A stretch of DNA of 64,000 bases from positions 1,296,001 through 1,360,000 of the forward strand of contig OZ025206.1 of the NCBI GenBank assembly GCA_964019055.1, in the 5' to 3' direction. Made by a program: the position numbers and the translations under genes. Of the stretch, positions 1-12,703 are shown piece after piece. The DNA comes from Anthopleura xanthogrammica (Eukaryota > Cnidaria > Anthozoa > Actiniaria > Actiniidae). Every line of letters starts with the position of its first letter. Position 1 is the stretch's first letter. The notes under the pieces are model-generated. The model was not told where the DNA came from. It searched no databases and saw only the letters and a list, made by a program, of their open reading frames with translations.

Positions 1-1750
1 TCGATCACAGAATGAGTGCAATAAAGTTGATGTCAAGCAAAACTTGCTTTTTTTAATCACTTTCTTGAAATAAGAATGAATATTATAAACTTAGAATTCT
101 TCTGTCGTTAGTTTCTTTACTAGACCAATAAATGAATGACTTGCCTTTGCTTTGTGGGGAAATTTAGCACCGACAGTGGTACCTCTATAAAGCGGACAGC
201 TTCGGGACCTTGCCTGGTTTGTTTTACAATCCTATTTCAGTTTTCCTATCGTTTTTTTTTTTTTAATTAGTGATGGCTAGTCCGCGTTAAGTTTTGCACT
301 CACATCACTACCCAAGGTAAGCCATAGCCCTATTCCATAAGAGTTGTCTCCGATATACCAAAACTATTTGATTTCTAAATATCTATCAACCTCTTGTCCA
401 CGTATTACTTTAATAGATTTTTAGATTTCCCTTAAGAAACCAAAGGAAATCAAACTTCGATAAATCTGTATACCCTATCCTGTACAAGAGTATTTTGATG
501 CAACTCTGTGGTTTTTTTAAAGGTCAATGATCATGTCCTACACTCGACCACAAATAGCATTCCACTTGAATTACTGTTCACGCCCTGAAATACTTCACGT
601 CTGACTCAATGTTCTAAATGAAGAAACATAGAGGGCCCGGACATTACGTATTAATCGAATGATTGTCTCTCTTCTAATAAGACACATCTAGATCAAAACA
701 AAATATTTTATCACTTAAAGCCGATATATTAAAGAGGGACTTAGATAATCGATAATCTATAGTTTTGATAAGTTGTAAAAAGAGTAAAAAATCGAATTTT
801 GTTTAAAACAAGGGCATATAAGTGGTTGATTGTGAGTTTAATAATGAGGGACTTTTTTCTCTTCGGTAAATGAGATATTATATCAGTGAGTTATAACGAA
901 AATTAATGAACTGCACGAAGGGGAAAAAAATTATTACAATCCATTTTTGGAGCTCCATTTTAACACAAAGCCTGTAATACCAAAGCATCGCGTATATTTA
1001 ATAATGCGTGTTTTGAGTGAAGTATAAAACTATAAACAACGGTGAAGGATGTTATATTTTTATTATTGAATCAAACAATTATAGATTATTACCTATTCGT
1101 GAAAATATGAAATTAAGTCCATCTAAACAATGGTCAAGCCCAAATATCATTTTCGGTCATTCCTATTTGAAATAATTTCTCATGAATGATTAATAATATT
1201 AATAATAAATTTAGGACTGATCATTTTGTTATTTTGTAGGTGAGTTGTACTCAAAAATATCAAATTGAAGCCTAACTCTTCTTTTTTTGTACATGTTTTT
1301 TCCTGCCGTTATAAGACTGTAAACAAAACCACGAGAGGTGTTTAACAAAAGTACATCGATACAAACGTTAGTTGAGTATTATATAATTGAAGCCCGACAT
1401 TCCTTCATTAGTCCCTTCTTTGTTTTCATCTTTAATACAAGGGCTTATAATTTCCGTGAATCGAAGAATGAAAACCCCAGTCTGGGAGAGGTCTTAGTGT
1501 TTAGTAATTTCAAAACACGATGAGAGGGTACTTAAAGCTGCTTGAATCGATCCTGTTGAAGCCGACAAAACCGTAGACCGTAGTCTGTTTCAATATGATT
1601 GAGAAGTGGATGTAGATGGGGTTTAAAGTTAAGTGTTATGGGGCCAATTTTTTACTCTTTAATCTTACGAAGGCCAAAAATTTAATGTTAAGTGCTACGA
1701 AAAACATCACACTTAAGTGTCGCAAGACTCATAATGCGTTTTTAATACTT
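1..1750. other. AT-rich stretch without a recognised gene
   Basis: No open frame here resembles a known protein and no paired splice signals around a conserved frame were found. The DNA is AT-rich with scattered homopolymer runs. The short open frames of about 60 codons near 1338 and 1616 are of the length expected by chance. I see nothing to annotate before the palindrome that begins at 1751. Confidence 0.6.
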
Positions 1751-1973
1751 AAAACTTATTGCGATTTTGAGCCGCCAAAACGGGTTTATATTGGCGGCTA
1801 GTTGGGAGAAAATATATTTTCTTTCAACGCCGTCAATATAACCAGTATTGGCGGCTCAAAAATCGCAATAAGTTTTGTATCGCGATTCTCCTATCGCGCG
1901 GTATTTCTGAGCTGACAATACGGTTTTATATTGGCGGCTCTCTACTAAACAAACTTATAGGAGAATCGCGATA
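1751..1973. repeat. Nested palindromic (foldback) repeat
   Basis: Two inverted repeats lie side by side. The first pairs 1751-1777 with 1849-1876 and carries the core TTATTGCGATTTTGAGCCGC. The second pairs TATCGCGATTCTCCTAT at 1878-1894 with its exact complement at 1957-1973. The motif TTGGCGGCT also recurs between the arms. The structure suggests a small non-autonomous DNA element or two overlapping ones. No target duplication could be fixed. Confidence 0.6.
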
Positions 1974-2911
1974 CTGTTTAATGTTACGAATTTTTACTGT
2001 TAGCTGTGAATTCGAAATGGCCTAAAATTTCAGTTACTGTTAACTGTTATGCATGCTCCCCCCTCCCATTTTATTCTCTGTTGAAACAAAGACTTTCGTT
2101 CGACTATCGTTCCCTGCTGTGTTGCAAGACTTTCCGGGTTTTTTTATTCGCTTTTAAGTCAGCCCGTCCGGTTAATCAATCTCAATTATTACAGTTTACA
2201 TCCATTTGTGATTAATCGCTTATTGCCTGAGGCCAGTACTCGATCATTACGCTCGCCTGTTCCTTCCGAGGTCTTGCTTTAAGAGGGATGGTCATCAGAC
2301 TGACGCGCACGGTGACGATTTTCGCATACAAATAATGGAATGTCCAAGGCTCGATAGTAAGGTTTCATCTGCGTCTGTATATATTTTATTACCTAACCAA
2401 GGTTTCGATTGATCATGGCGACCATCTTCAGCGTTATAAAACTGAGTACATCGTACAAAATCTATCTGTACGTTGTTAACGGAAAGCGCGATATCCATTT
2501 GTTTTCTACGTATGTTTTCAAAATAACCCTAAGGAAGATTGCCGCCATGGCCGAAAGCTGAGTACTTATGTACAGACGCAGATGAGTCTTGTTTATTGAA
2601 ATGCCTGCGTACAAGGAAATCTTCAAAATGTCTAGGACTGTCCCTCTACTTATCTTTAGGTTATTTCAATGTTATCTATGCCTTCTTGGTTTCCTGTTTT
2701 GAGGGGATGTTTTTGTTGGCAAGGTGCTCGAGAAAGTGGGAAATGTTTGAAAGATTTTATCTATACAGACATTGGAAATGATAGATCATGATTGCGTGCC
2801 TTTTGTCATTCCCTACCACGTACTGACTGATTAAAACTAGCTGTAGTCGCCATAGTGAGAGGAACTGTACGATTACAGTTGTATATAAACTACTATAGCA
2901 AAAATCCTGCT
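1974..2911. other. Unannotated stretch with a weak inverted repeat
   Basis: No gene was recognised. A roughly 19-bp inverted repeat pairs TCATCTGCGTCTGTA near 2367 with TACAGACGCAGATGA near 2574. A GCCGCCATGG motif at about 2541, the complement of a YY1-like core, opens only a 4-codon frame. Longer open frames at 2295-2498 (-) and 2539-2781 (+) show no recognisable domain. Confidence 0.4.
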
Positions 2912-3212
2912 TTCTTTCATTCTTTCATTCTTTCTTCCTTTCTTTCTTCCTTTCTTCATTTCTCTCTTTCTTCCTTTCTTCCTTTCTTCCTTTCTTCCTT
3001 TCTTCCTTTCTTCCTTTCTTCCTTTCTTCCTTTCTTCCTTTCTTCCTTTCTTCCTTTCTTCCTTTCTTCCTTTCTTCCTTTCTTCCTTTCTTTCGTTTGT
3101 TCTTTCGTTCGTTCGTTCGTTCTTTCGTTCGTTCTTTCGTTCGTTCTTTCGTTCGTTCTTTCGTTCGTTCTTTCGTTCGTTCTTTCGTTCGTTCTTTCGT
3201 TCGTTCTTTCTT
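2912..3212. repeat. Pyrimidine-rich tetranucleotide microsatellite (CTTT/TTCC/CGTT)n
   Basis: About 300 bases of almost pure pyrimidine on the plus strand. TTCC/TTTC units change at about 3092 into GTTC/GTTCTTTC units. The open frames across it on both strands are low-complexity artefacts of the repeat. The polypurine-polypyrimidine bias means triplex-type structure is possible. Confidence 0.95.
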
Positions 3213-5646
3213 CCTTCACTGGCATACTTTTCCATCTATTCCAGTGTTCGCATCTATGCATCCCTTTTAAATATTTTATTAAAGAGGACTGGATACTCGA
3301 GTTACGACTGAGTTCTCTGTTGTTCAGGGTTAGCCTCGATCTTAATTCTGCAGAATATTCATGTGTTCCATTGAAGATCAGTGGATTTTCAAAGTGTTTT
3401 TATTGTTGAAGTTGTGCACTCTTTACTTTACCGTTAGTATTTGTGAATATTCTGACACTGAAATTAGGCTAATCTTGAGTAACTGAGTCTGTAATCAAGA
3501 AACACAGCGGTATTGTACCAGGTCGTACGAATTCGAAAATTGTCTATTAACCATGGCATCGACACATCAGTGAACCTCTCCCAACTTAACTCTACGACAA
3601 TCGCTAAATGGCCGGGACCACTCACCCCGATATATTCAATATTCTAAACAAACAACTCTAAGCTCGCATGTTGGTTCTTACGAACAGCTGTACGAAGGGA
3701 GGGAAAAGAGAATCCGGAAAACTCGTTTCAGAAACCGGAGAAAATCTGTTGTAGGAAATGGTGTGTGACGTGAGATAGGAAAAAAACCGCTAATATTAGA
3801 TAAGTATAGTGTATCTGTTTGTATATTGGAATTGAATTCGTATAAAACAAGACTCAAACTCTGACCACAGGGATTACCACCGAGTAGCTGCACAAACCCA
3901 TCTCCAAAAAGGAAATATTACTTTGGAGTTAAAGCGCGCAGAGTATTTCCTGGTGTCGGAATTTCTATCAAACATAACGAGGAAACAGTTTGATTTCTAT
4001 TCGTACAAATTACTTGAAGCTTGACCTTAGTAGATCTTATTACTCAAAACAGCGCTCAACTAAATAACAGGGGAAGGCAGTCTTGATGGGTGGACGGAAA
4101 TGGCATTGTTGAAAATGTTGAAAATGTCTTTGAGAGAGTTCAGTTTAGTCCGGTTCTGATTTCGCTTGCTGGTTTGCATAAAGTGCTAGAGTAAAAAACA
4201 TATATGTAATATGTCGAACATGCGAGCGAGAAGTTCATGACAACCCGGCGCGCACGAAGCCCGATCGAATTGGAATTTAGAAGTTAATTTTAAAGTTACG
4301 GAGTAACTTTCTTTATCGATGAGTTTGATTTTTTTTAGCCTTTTTTTCAGTTAGAAATAGTAAAAGATATAATTATTGTTCAACTGTTTCCCAATTTCCT
4401 CTTCCTTATCGATGATAGAGCTATCTAGTAGTTCTTATAGGTGGTATTAATGGGCTTGATCCTAATTTAAGGCGTAGTTACTTGTTATTTTATAAAACAA
4501 TAGAAATAGTTGATATCCTTTGAGTGAGTGCTTGATGGAGTTTGCTAGACTACGCGTCGTCGCAAAACAACTAATATTTACTTGTTTTTAAGAAGGTTTT
4601 CAATATTTTTTTCTATTTTCGCATTGAAATTTCTTTTGTTTTCAACCACACATTTCGCAGAAAATGTTACTTTTTGTAGCTATTAAATGTACAAATGAGC
4701 CAAAATGAAGTAATGAATAAAAACACGCAGCGCATGACGAGGTTGGCCATACGAGAACAGAATAAACTAACTGTGGAATTTCCGTCTCTAATCAGAAATG
4801 ACGCTTAAAGCAATCTTCCTTCAGAGCGTCGATTCTTGTAGCCCTCTCTACCGACTATTAAACTATAGTTAAACAATTCATATACGTGTACTAATGAGAG
4901 GAATAATCAGTGAAAAAGAGCATAGGGTTCAAAGATGTCATTTTAGATGTGTTGTACAATTCGAAGAGTCTTTCTTCACTTCATCAGACATCAGAAATAG
5001 CATCACCAGCCCAGACAATATGACGTCGAGCTGAACGTCCAATTGTTCTCTGATGTTTCGTCACTTGTTTATGGAATGCTTTACAAACTCTAGTATCCGG
5101 ATTGGTCGTGTTGTCGAGCCCTTCTCTAACGACATGCTTCCTTCCGAGTTCGAAGTATCTTGAATAGCCGGAAATATGTGGCGAGAAATTTGACAGTTAA
5201 GAGCCTTCAAAAACTTACCTTTGGTGCGAAACGTTCACGAAATTGAAGACTGATTTTCCTCATCTATTCTGACCTTTTTAAAAAATCGTCCAATACCGCA
5301 ACTTTACGCTCAGTGAACTAATTTATTTTGCAGTAATCGGTATCTTTTCCTTGATAGTTTGTAGGGTTGTGGTTAGAGCTATCCGTTTTCAACCGCAAGT
5401 ATTTGAGCGTAATAAGGATAGGCCAATCAAAGGGCAAGCTAGAGGACAATAGGTAACTAGCAAGCTATCATCACTGGTATAAGAGTACGGGACAAGTGTC
5501 TAGCGACACCTAATAACTGGTGCCAAAGAACCGACAAAACGAAAGTCCAAGTGTTAAGACACTTCAAAGGGTGTGAACATTGTCTCTTAGGCTTAGAACA
5601 GCACGAGCATTAGACCAGTACTCATTTGGTTGTGCGAACAGCGAGC
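3213..5646. other. Upstream region of the homeobox gene, no other gene seen
   Basis: No coding region was recognised between the microsatellite and the homeobox start. A TATA-like TATAAGAG at about 5479 lies some 170 bases upstream of the initiator ATG and could be the core promoter; this rests on the motif alone. The frame leading into the gene is closed by a TAG at 5611. Confidence 0.4.
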
Positions 5647-8600
5647 ATGTCAGTAATTGTAAAACACAGCTCTGCTTTTACCCCTGTGGAATCAGGGTCT
5701 AAAAGTACGTCATTCAGTCATCCCTTTTCAATCAAAAATCTCCTCAATTTAGACGAGAGTTCAAACGATAATTTAAACAGAGAATTGGTTATTAGTACCC
5801 CTAACTTGCCTTCGAACCGTAGCAGCGTGATCATCCCTCCTCTATCGCACAGCTTAGCAGCATCTACACGGCTATGTTATGAAGATCCCGCTGTACAAAT
5901 CCCACCTTGGATTTATGCTACCCGCTACTGTAGACAAGGCATTCCTTCTGGTGAGTTTAATCAAGATTTATTGGTGTCTATAAATCAATGCATCATAGTA
6001 ATACTTCATAATGACACATTTAATCAACTGCTTTTTTCATTCTATAAATCAAGGTATTTATGATAATGATTGCTAACACTTTTACAATTTGTGTTCATAA
6101 ATCATTATATTTTTATGTATTTTCTCTACCAATTCACTAGCTACATTTTGTACAATTGCAATTATCAATGAACAAAATAAGTTGTACTACGAACTTTAAA
6201 ATCGTACTCGGCTGATTTATTCTGACTCTGCCGACGATTTTACATATATCAGTTTAGTGAAGGCAAACTGAAATTTCAGAAGTTTGAGTCTTAAATCACG
6301 GGCTTACACGCTTGTCGACATAACTCATTCGCCGAGAGACAAAATATTTCATCACGAGAACTCACTGGATTTTACTCTTATATCTCCACTTAGTGGAGTT
6401 CATTATTATTATTTACGTCTTATTATTGGTCAATTATTCATTACTTATGCCAATATTTGCCAGTTTTAATCCTAAAAAGCTTAAAAATACCATTCAAGTA
6501 AAGAAACAATTAATTCATTGCTGCTTTCGTCAGCTATACTCAACGAGAATTTGTGGGAAACCTGTACTTAACTGTTAAAGTATTTCTTGAAAAGGAATTT
6601 AAAGTTTAGACATCCCTCCCTGGGGTTGTAAGCTTATACGCTCTTCAAATGACGTTCATTGAGTACACGAGGATTTTAGTTTATCCGTATCCAAGTAAAC
6701 AAAAGAGGTTTTGGAATGATGTGATTTTTTCCTTGTAGCGACGGGTTTATAGTTCTGTGTTCTTTCTCGATAAGGAGTGGCTGAAGACGGATTTGTGGTA
6801 AATCAATCAGAAAACAACAGGATAGTGAAGAACAATGTTCGTCATTTCTAATTATATACATTTAGTATTTTTCAAAAATACTTGAATAGATTCTAAACTA
6901 AATTTTTACTAAAATTTTTCAGTTTAGAATCAACCGGTGTTAACTATGCTGGACTGATTGAAAATGTTTACTGACTGACCAAGGAAATGATCCATGAACG
7001 AGTAAACTATTAGTATGTGAAATGTTACTCAACGCTTCTGGTTTCCATGCTCTTCATAATGTGGTTTTTCAATACAGGATTACTCATTTTAAAGAGTATT
7101 TGAAGTTGAAAACCATCTTTTAACCTACGATACTATTGAAATGTAGCTTGAGTCTGGCCTTGAAGAGTGTAAACATGTTTAAGGCGGCCAGAGTTTTAAC
7201 TTTTTAGACCTTTGAAGGTGATCAATTTGTACGTGAACTATTTCGAGATTTCCCAAAGAGAAAACGCACTGTTTGAGATACCCTGATAATTTTCGAGCCA
7301 TTTGAGAATATCAGTAGAGAACTCAGTGCGCTGGTGGGTTTTTAGTTCAGTCAAGAACATTGTTCTCAAACATTTCATTCAGATAGTTTTTGAACATGCA
7401 CATAACCATTCTCGTACCTCTTGGTGGTCACTTCATGACGGGCCCGAAAAACGAAGCAAAGAAATGTGAACAGTTAGTATTCTTAAAGTTAAATTCTTTG
7501 ATACTACACTGGTTACGACACTTTTGTGTTTCTGAGTTGGAGATGCAGAATATAATTTCGTAGTACAAGATTAAGCCAATGAAAACAAGAAGAAAAATTA
7601 AAGGTTGTTTATAGAAAAGATATACATGTTTACTTGACTTCCTTACGCTTTAAAACTATTGTACGCTAGCTCAGTTTTAGTCTGGTTTCTGATGGAGTTC
7701 TAAAACTACAATTCATCATGGAGTTATTATTCACAAGACAACTTTATTGAAAATAGCGAGCATTTAAAAGATTGTACAAGTTGTACAGTTGTAGTACTGT
7801 TTTTTCGATTTACATTGCTATACACATCTTGATGATAAGTCAGTGTTAATGCCTCAAGACTGACAAAGAACCGTGTCTCCATAAAGGTGTGAATCTAATT
7901 ACTCAATTAACTTTAATGATTATCCAACTTAAGGTGGTTAGCTTCGATAAATAGATAGAGAGACTATGTTAGAGAAGAAAATATAATATAGTTTAAAGTT
8001 GGTTAAATTTTTGCGCGGTTTTTAATTACCGAAGCTAAACTACTTTCAAATTTGTTTCGCTGGTTCCATTTTCTGAGATTATTTTTTAATTTTAAAATTT
8101 TGTTAAACTATTAATTTTTAGATCCAAAGCTAAGAGCTTTGGTTTAGACGTAAAATTTTGAGCAAACTGTTTGTGATTGCGTAGTATTATTTGACAATCA
8201 AGAGTGTATAGTGCCTCTATATTTCTTATTCTGGAATGCGTTCATACTTATCAAAGACTTTTAACCATTAAACCGGATAAAATAAATTTATAAAACGATT
8301 TGCTTGATGCAACGAAAAAAGATTGTTTTCTCTCTAACATAGAAATGGTTTCCCATATGGCTTCTGGTATTCACATTTTACTGCGGGAAATTGTATAGAT
8401 ATATGTGTGAATTTGTATTCTTTTTTGTCTGCTGCGGCCCGATGCTTTTACTGAATTCGAAATTGAAATATGTTTTCGCTATTTTTCTCGCCGCCTGTCC
8501 GTACACTGAAATGGCTTCTCACCCATTCTCATTCATGGAATGTCGTACTAACATTGAGATGGTTTCTAGTTAGCTATTTTACTGAGTCCAGCATGGCTTT

Positions 8601-9414
8601 CCAATTTTTATTTTACACGCAGCGTTTCCAAATACAGTACACAGTATTAGCAGTTTTTTCTTCTGTTTTCTTCTTTTCTTTTTTCATGTAAGAAAAAAAA
8701 AAAAAAAACATAAAAAGGGCTTCTCTCTGCTATGTTCTTTTCTTCTCTGTCGATATTTTTTACTTTGAAATAGTTTTCTCGTGGTTTCTAGCTTGCACCC
8801 TGTCCTGACTTTGAACTGGCTTCAATTTCAATTCCTCTCTCGTACGAATAGCAAATAAATAATATCGTTATGTATTCGTATGATTACCCTACAGCAATAG
8901 CCACTTTAAGGGTGAATTTTTAATCTGGACTTTCCGGCCACTTTTGTTGTCGTTTGTTTTTTAACATGCTGTAACATCATAATGGTTTCTTTTTCGCATC
9001 AAAAATTATGACATGTTAATCTTTCCAGGCTACTAAACTGAGGTAACATTCTTTCCTTTGGTTTTAGGGACTTTTATCAATGTCAGAAGACCACGGAAAC
9101 CGCTAAAGAAACACAAGCAACGCCCTCTCTTCTCCCAAAAACAAATCCAAAGACTAGAAGAAGAATTCTCCAACGAGAAATACATCTCAAAATCGCGGCG
9201 GTCGACTCTAGCTGCCGAGATAAGTCTAACCGACGCTCAAGTTCGTACTTGGTTCCAAAACAGAAGAACAAGATGGCGTAAGGAGGTCCATGGTGAAGAC
9301 GAAATTTGTCTCTCTGATGTACGAAACCCTTGGCAGATTCCTAAATGTAATGATGACATCCAAGCAAGCTATTCCAGAAATTGTCTCATCGTGAGAGGAT
9401 ATTGTTGCTCATAA
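5647..9414 (+). CDS. NKL-class homeobox transcription factor, TLX-like, two exons
   Basis: Predicted DNA-binding transcriptional repressor of 216 residues, encoded by 5647-5950 and 9068-9414. The donor GTGAGT at 5951 and acceptor TTTTAG at 9062-9067 join in phase 1 within a glycine codon, keeping one frame. Exon 1 carries an eh1/TN-type motif, HPFSIKNLLNLDE (residues 25-37), the class that recruits Groucho/TLE, and a PPWIYATRY hexapeptide-like segment (86-94). The homeodomain is about residues 116-175, with Phe8, Trp48, Phe49, Asn51 and Arg53 in place. Thr at position 47 (VRTWFQNRR) is typical of TLX and HHEX. The PPW-plus-homeodomain spacing favours TLX, while the eh1 motif looks NK2-like, so orthology is unsettled. 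ATG 5647 is the first in-frame ATG after the upstream stop. The C-terminal tail is short. Confidence 0.85.
5951..9067 (+). other. 3.1-kb intron of the homeobox gene
   Basis: This AT-rich intron contains no recognised gene or clear transposon. A weak inverted repeat pairs TTAGCTTCG at about 7939 with CGAAGCTAA at about 8030. Poly-A (8692-8708) and T-rich runs occur. Its size would allow cis-regulatory elements, but none is identifiable by eye. Confidence 0.6.
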
Positions 9415-10500
9415 ACAGTAATCAGAAATATTTCTTTTCAGAAAATTTATTTCGACTTCATGTACTTCATTCGCATGCTAGCTAGTATAAAAAAGACAAA
9501 AAAAGGATAATTCGCAAAAAACCTATATATTTATATTTTATCTAAATCTTTGTATAGTAGAGAATATGCATGATTCGAAACTCAAAGAATCGCGTGCCAA
9601 TCATTGATTGGTTGGTCGTCAAACATACGAACTTTTATAGTCACAATGCTGCTGAGCGGTTTATGAATTCTGATGATTACGAACAAGCTCCGAAAATATG
9701 TAGATTCTCTCCCGAAAAGACTCTATTTTTAAAGTCATTGCAGTCGAGAGTATATGTAGGCAGGCGACTAAATAGCAATAGAAAAACTATAGGAAAAGTT
9801 TACAGCTTTTTTAGCAACACAAACTTGGAAAATCTTTGATGCTTTTCAGTGTTGCACGTTTTCCGTTTTCCCGCCGATTTTTTCTGAGCATGCGCAATGC
9901 GTTTTCATACCGTTTTGCAGTTTCATTCCACGCAGCACGCGATTCTGTATGTGCAAATATTTACATTTATGGAAAAATACTTTATATTACTAGACTATAT
10001 CTTGCTTACTTTGACTGAGGTTGAAAAAATTGTAAAAAATATAAGAATAAATTAATAATCAATTTATTATCAAACCCAAATATCATACAAAAATGCTCGC
10101 GCTTTACGATACGGATGCTCCTACTCGAATGATATCAAGACAGCAACTCTTTTGCCTAGCGCCAGCTGGAGACGACGTGTTAAAACAGCGAACGTCTTGA
10201 CTGGGCTTTAGTCCTATCTTGGCTGGATCGATTAGATTAGATTTTCACACCTGATGTTGGACTGGGATGGAGGTTTGCAGTGTTGATGTTTCAACTGAGA
10301 TAGCGTTACCATAGTAACGTTAAACATATATACTCGAAAGCGGTTTTTGCATGAATTAGCATGTATCCGAAACGAGTGAACATGGCCATGTCTATAGTGT
10401 AGGTCAAAGTAATCAGAAAAATCAACTTGTTTAATAATAACAATAATAAATGGCATAAACATTTCGAATCCTGTTTTTCTAAATTTGGAATTATTTTCAC
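9415..10500. other. Region downstream of the homeobox gene, nothing recognised
   Basis: This probably includes the 3' UTR of the homeobox gene, but no poly(A) signal lies close to the stop; an AATAAA occurs only near 10045. Open frames of 60-90 codons are unremarkable in composition and length. Confidence 0.4.
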
Positions 10501-10735
10501 TCACGTGACCAGGCGGCCATATTGGTGTACCAAAGAATAGAAAACTTATTGCATCAAAATAGAGTTCAATAGATCCCTTGCAGCAACAAAAGAATTTCAG
10601 TCCCCTGAGAATTGTAACCTATTGTTTTGTCCTCCAAATTGAGCTGCATTCCAAAGTGCTGCAAGGAGTCTATTCTCGGAGGAAAGAAAACGTATTGTTA
10701 AGGTACACCAATATGGCCGCTCTGACGTCACGTGA
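10501..10735. mobile_element. MITE with about 30-bp terminal inverted repeats (copy 1)
   Basis: The left arm at 10501-10531 contains GGCCATATTGGTGTACC, and the right arm at 10702-10735 contains GGTACACCAATATGGCC. Both outer ends carry TCACGTGA. The core includes TTTTGTCCTCCAAATTGAGC, which reappears in reverse orientation near 60740, so this is a dispersed family. It is non-coding. Confidence 0.8.
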
Positions 10736-11254
10736 AAACCCTCTTATCGGAGGAATCAAAAAGACAGAGCTCCAGATAATTCTAAATTACTACCAAAGTT
10801 TCTTTTTACTCTTGCTTCAATGTCCTGCAAATGATTTAGAATGACTTCTACTAGAGATAAGACTTCTCCACCAAACATATCATCCCACATGGAAAAAATC
10901 GAACACGGCTGCTACCCATCAGCAACATAGGCGACATATCGGGTCTGATGGTTAATCATCTACGGTCTAAGGGCCGACTAACCTCTCCCTTAGGCTTCAG
11001 CCAAGCTTTCTGATCAGTCTGTAAATCCTCGGATATCGGTGTCGGGGCCGAAATCTCCGGCATAAGGTTGGTGAAGGTTTTGTAGCATGCTTTCGTAGCT
11101 TTTCCCTTTAAACTACGAGTAAGACAGACATACAACACTGTACGCAATGAGCTACATCATAAGTTAGTCCTTATTTCACCACTTTCATATTCCCATAATG
11201 CTTTGCGTTTTGGGGGGCAACAACGAGACAAAATCGTTAATATTATCATGGAGA
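10736..11254. other. Short gene-free stretch
   Basis: No feature was recognised. A 63-codon open frame on the minus strand (10956-11147) has no identifiable domain. Confidence 0.4.
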
Positions 11255-11603
11255 TTAAAGGGGCACTTGGATGAAAACGCCCCATATTTTGAAAGTCCGA
11301 ATAGTTCAAGTATTTAAGAACAATATAACTCAATCATGATTATGAAAACCATATTGGCAAACATTTTAGCCTTTGAGCCACTCGCAGTTGAGAAATTTTG
11401 GTTTAAAAACTAAAAGAACAATAGGGTTGAGTAAATGACGTCATTTACTCACAATTTAGATGCTGAAAAAACATTTTTTATCCGCAAATTTTGACTGTGA
11501 AGAAAATATGTTGCTTGGCTACTATTGGGGCCATATAGATAAGTTTAACCAAGTTTCAAGGCATTTCCAATTTTCATCGATTTTCATCCAAGTGCCCCTT
11601 TAA
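11255..11603. mobile_element. MITE flanked by TTAA, 24-bp perfect inverted termini
   Basis: The bases at 11254-11277 are the exact complement of 11581-11604. The element proper (11259-11599) starts AGGGGCACTTGGATG and ends with the complement, and is flanked on each side by TTAA (11255-11258 and 11600-11603). TTAA duplications are typical of piggyBac-type insertions, but the internal sequence is non-coding so the superfamily is an inference. The perfect termini imply a fairly recent insertion. Confidence 0.85.
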
Positions 11604-12703
11604 TAAGAATTGAAGAAAAAACTTCTAAAAGCATGGTACGGATACAGAGCCGTTTACACTAGAATGGTCACAGGCAGACCAAGTAATTGTAAAATTCATT
11701 TCTCTTGTAACTCATTTGTCAAGTAATTGTCTTGTATACAATAAATGTATAGGTCGAAAATATCGTAAAATTGATTTGTAACAAAGTTGTACTAACCTTT
11801 GTCTGTAGTTATCAATAGCAGTGTAGAACTTTCTAGCTGGTTTTTAGCCCGGCGGTTTAAGAGTTCAGTTTTGTAACTACTGGCGGAGGAAAGAATAGAA
11901 GGGGAAAAAACACTTCAATCACTTTTAAGTTGTTTTAACCACTTAAAAGTGGTTAAAAAGATGTATGTGCTCGTTACGGTTATTGTCGTGTGATGCACGC
12001 AAACCCAGAAAGTATATATGGCCGACCAGTTTGAAGTGTTTGTTTTTTTAAATAAGTGTAAAAAAGGAAGACTCGGTAAACAATATAAGAAAAATATCCA
12101 CAGGGTAACCCAGTTTTAGATAAATGCGCGTGAGCTTCAAAATCGTGTGTAACGCATCATTTGGTACAAAATGTATATAAATGAGCACCTAAGTTGAGTG
12201 CCTTTATATAAGGGAACGTTCAGATTTATACTAGTAATTTATATTTCTTTATATTCGAGAAGATCAGTGGCTTCTTAATGTTCTAGTGCATTTTTATGCA
12301 CTTTTTTGGTCGTTCGTATTATAGAGGACATTATCTTGACCTTGAATTAAAACAACATTATAAAAAAATAAAAACTTTTTTTCCGATTTGATTTTCACGT
12401 TGTTTCTGAGAAGCAAGTACTAGCGCCTATGGATCTGATGGTAATGAATGATTAGAACCAGTATTTAGTATACATGTACTAAGGTCAAAACCAACGAACC
12501 AATGCGCACTTTTTTCATGTTACGCAGTAAAGTAGGTTTTCTAAAGGAGTTTGTGCGTATCTGAAAACAAATTATGAATGATTAATTCAATGAAATCGCG
12601 AAATTAAAGTGACCAAGAATATGATTTTAACCTGTCGCGAAAATTTCATGTAATAAGGTAGTTGACAACAAGTTGATGATCTATATCTAAATATGCTTCT
12701 CTT
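11604..12703. other. Gene-free AT-rich stretch
   Basis: No gene is seen. A small palindrome, ACTTTTAAGTTGTTTTAACC next to ACTTAAAAGTGGTTAAAAAG, lies near 11920-11960. Nothing else was supported. Confidence 0.5.

Noticed and set aside
2855..3409. 184-codon hydrophobic and reverse-strand charged open frames
   Set aside because: They follow the pyrimidine-rich microsatellite; the stretches outside it have no protein-like features.
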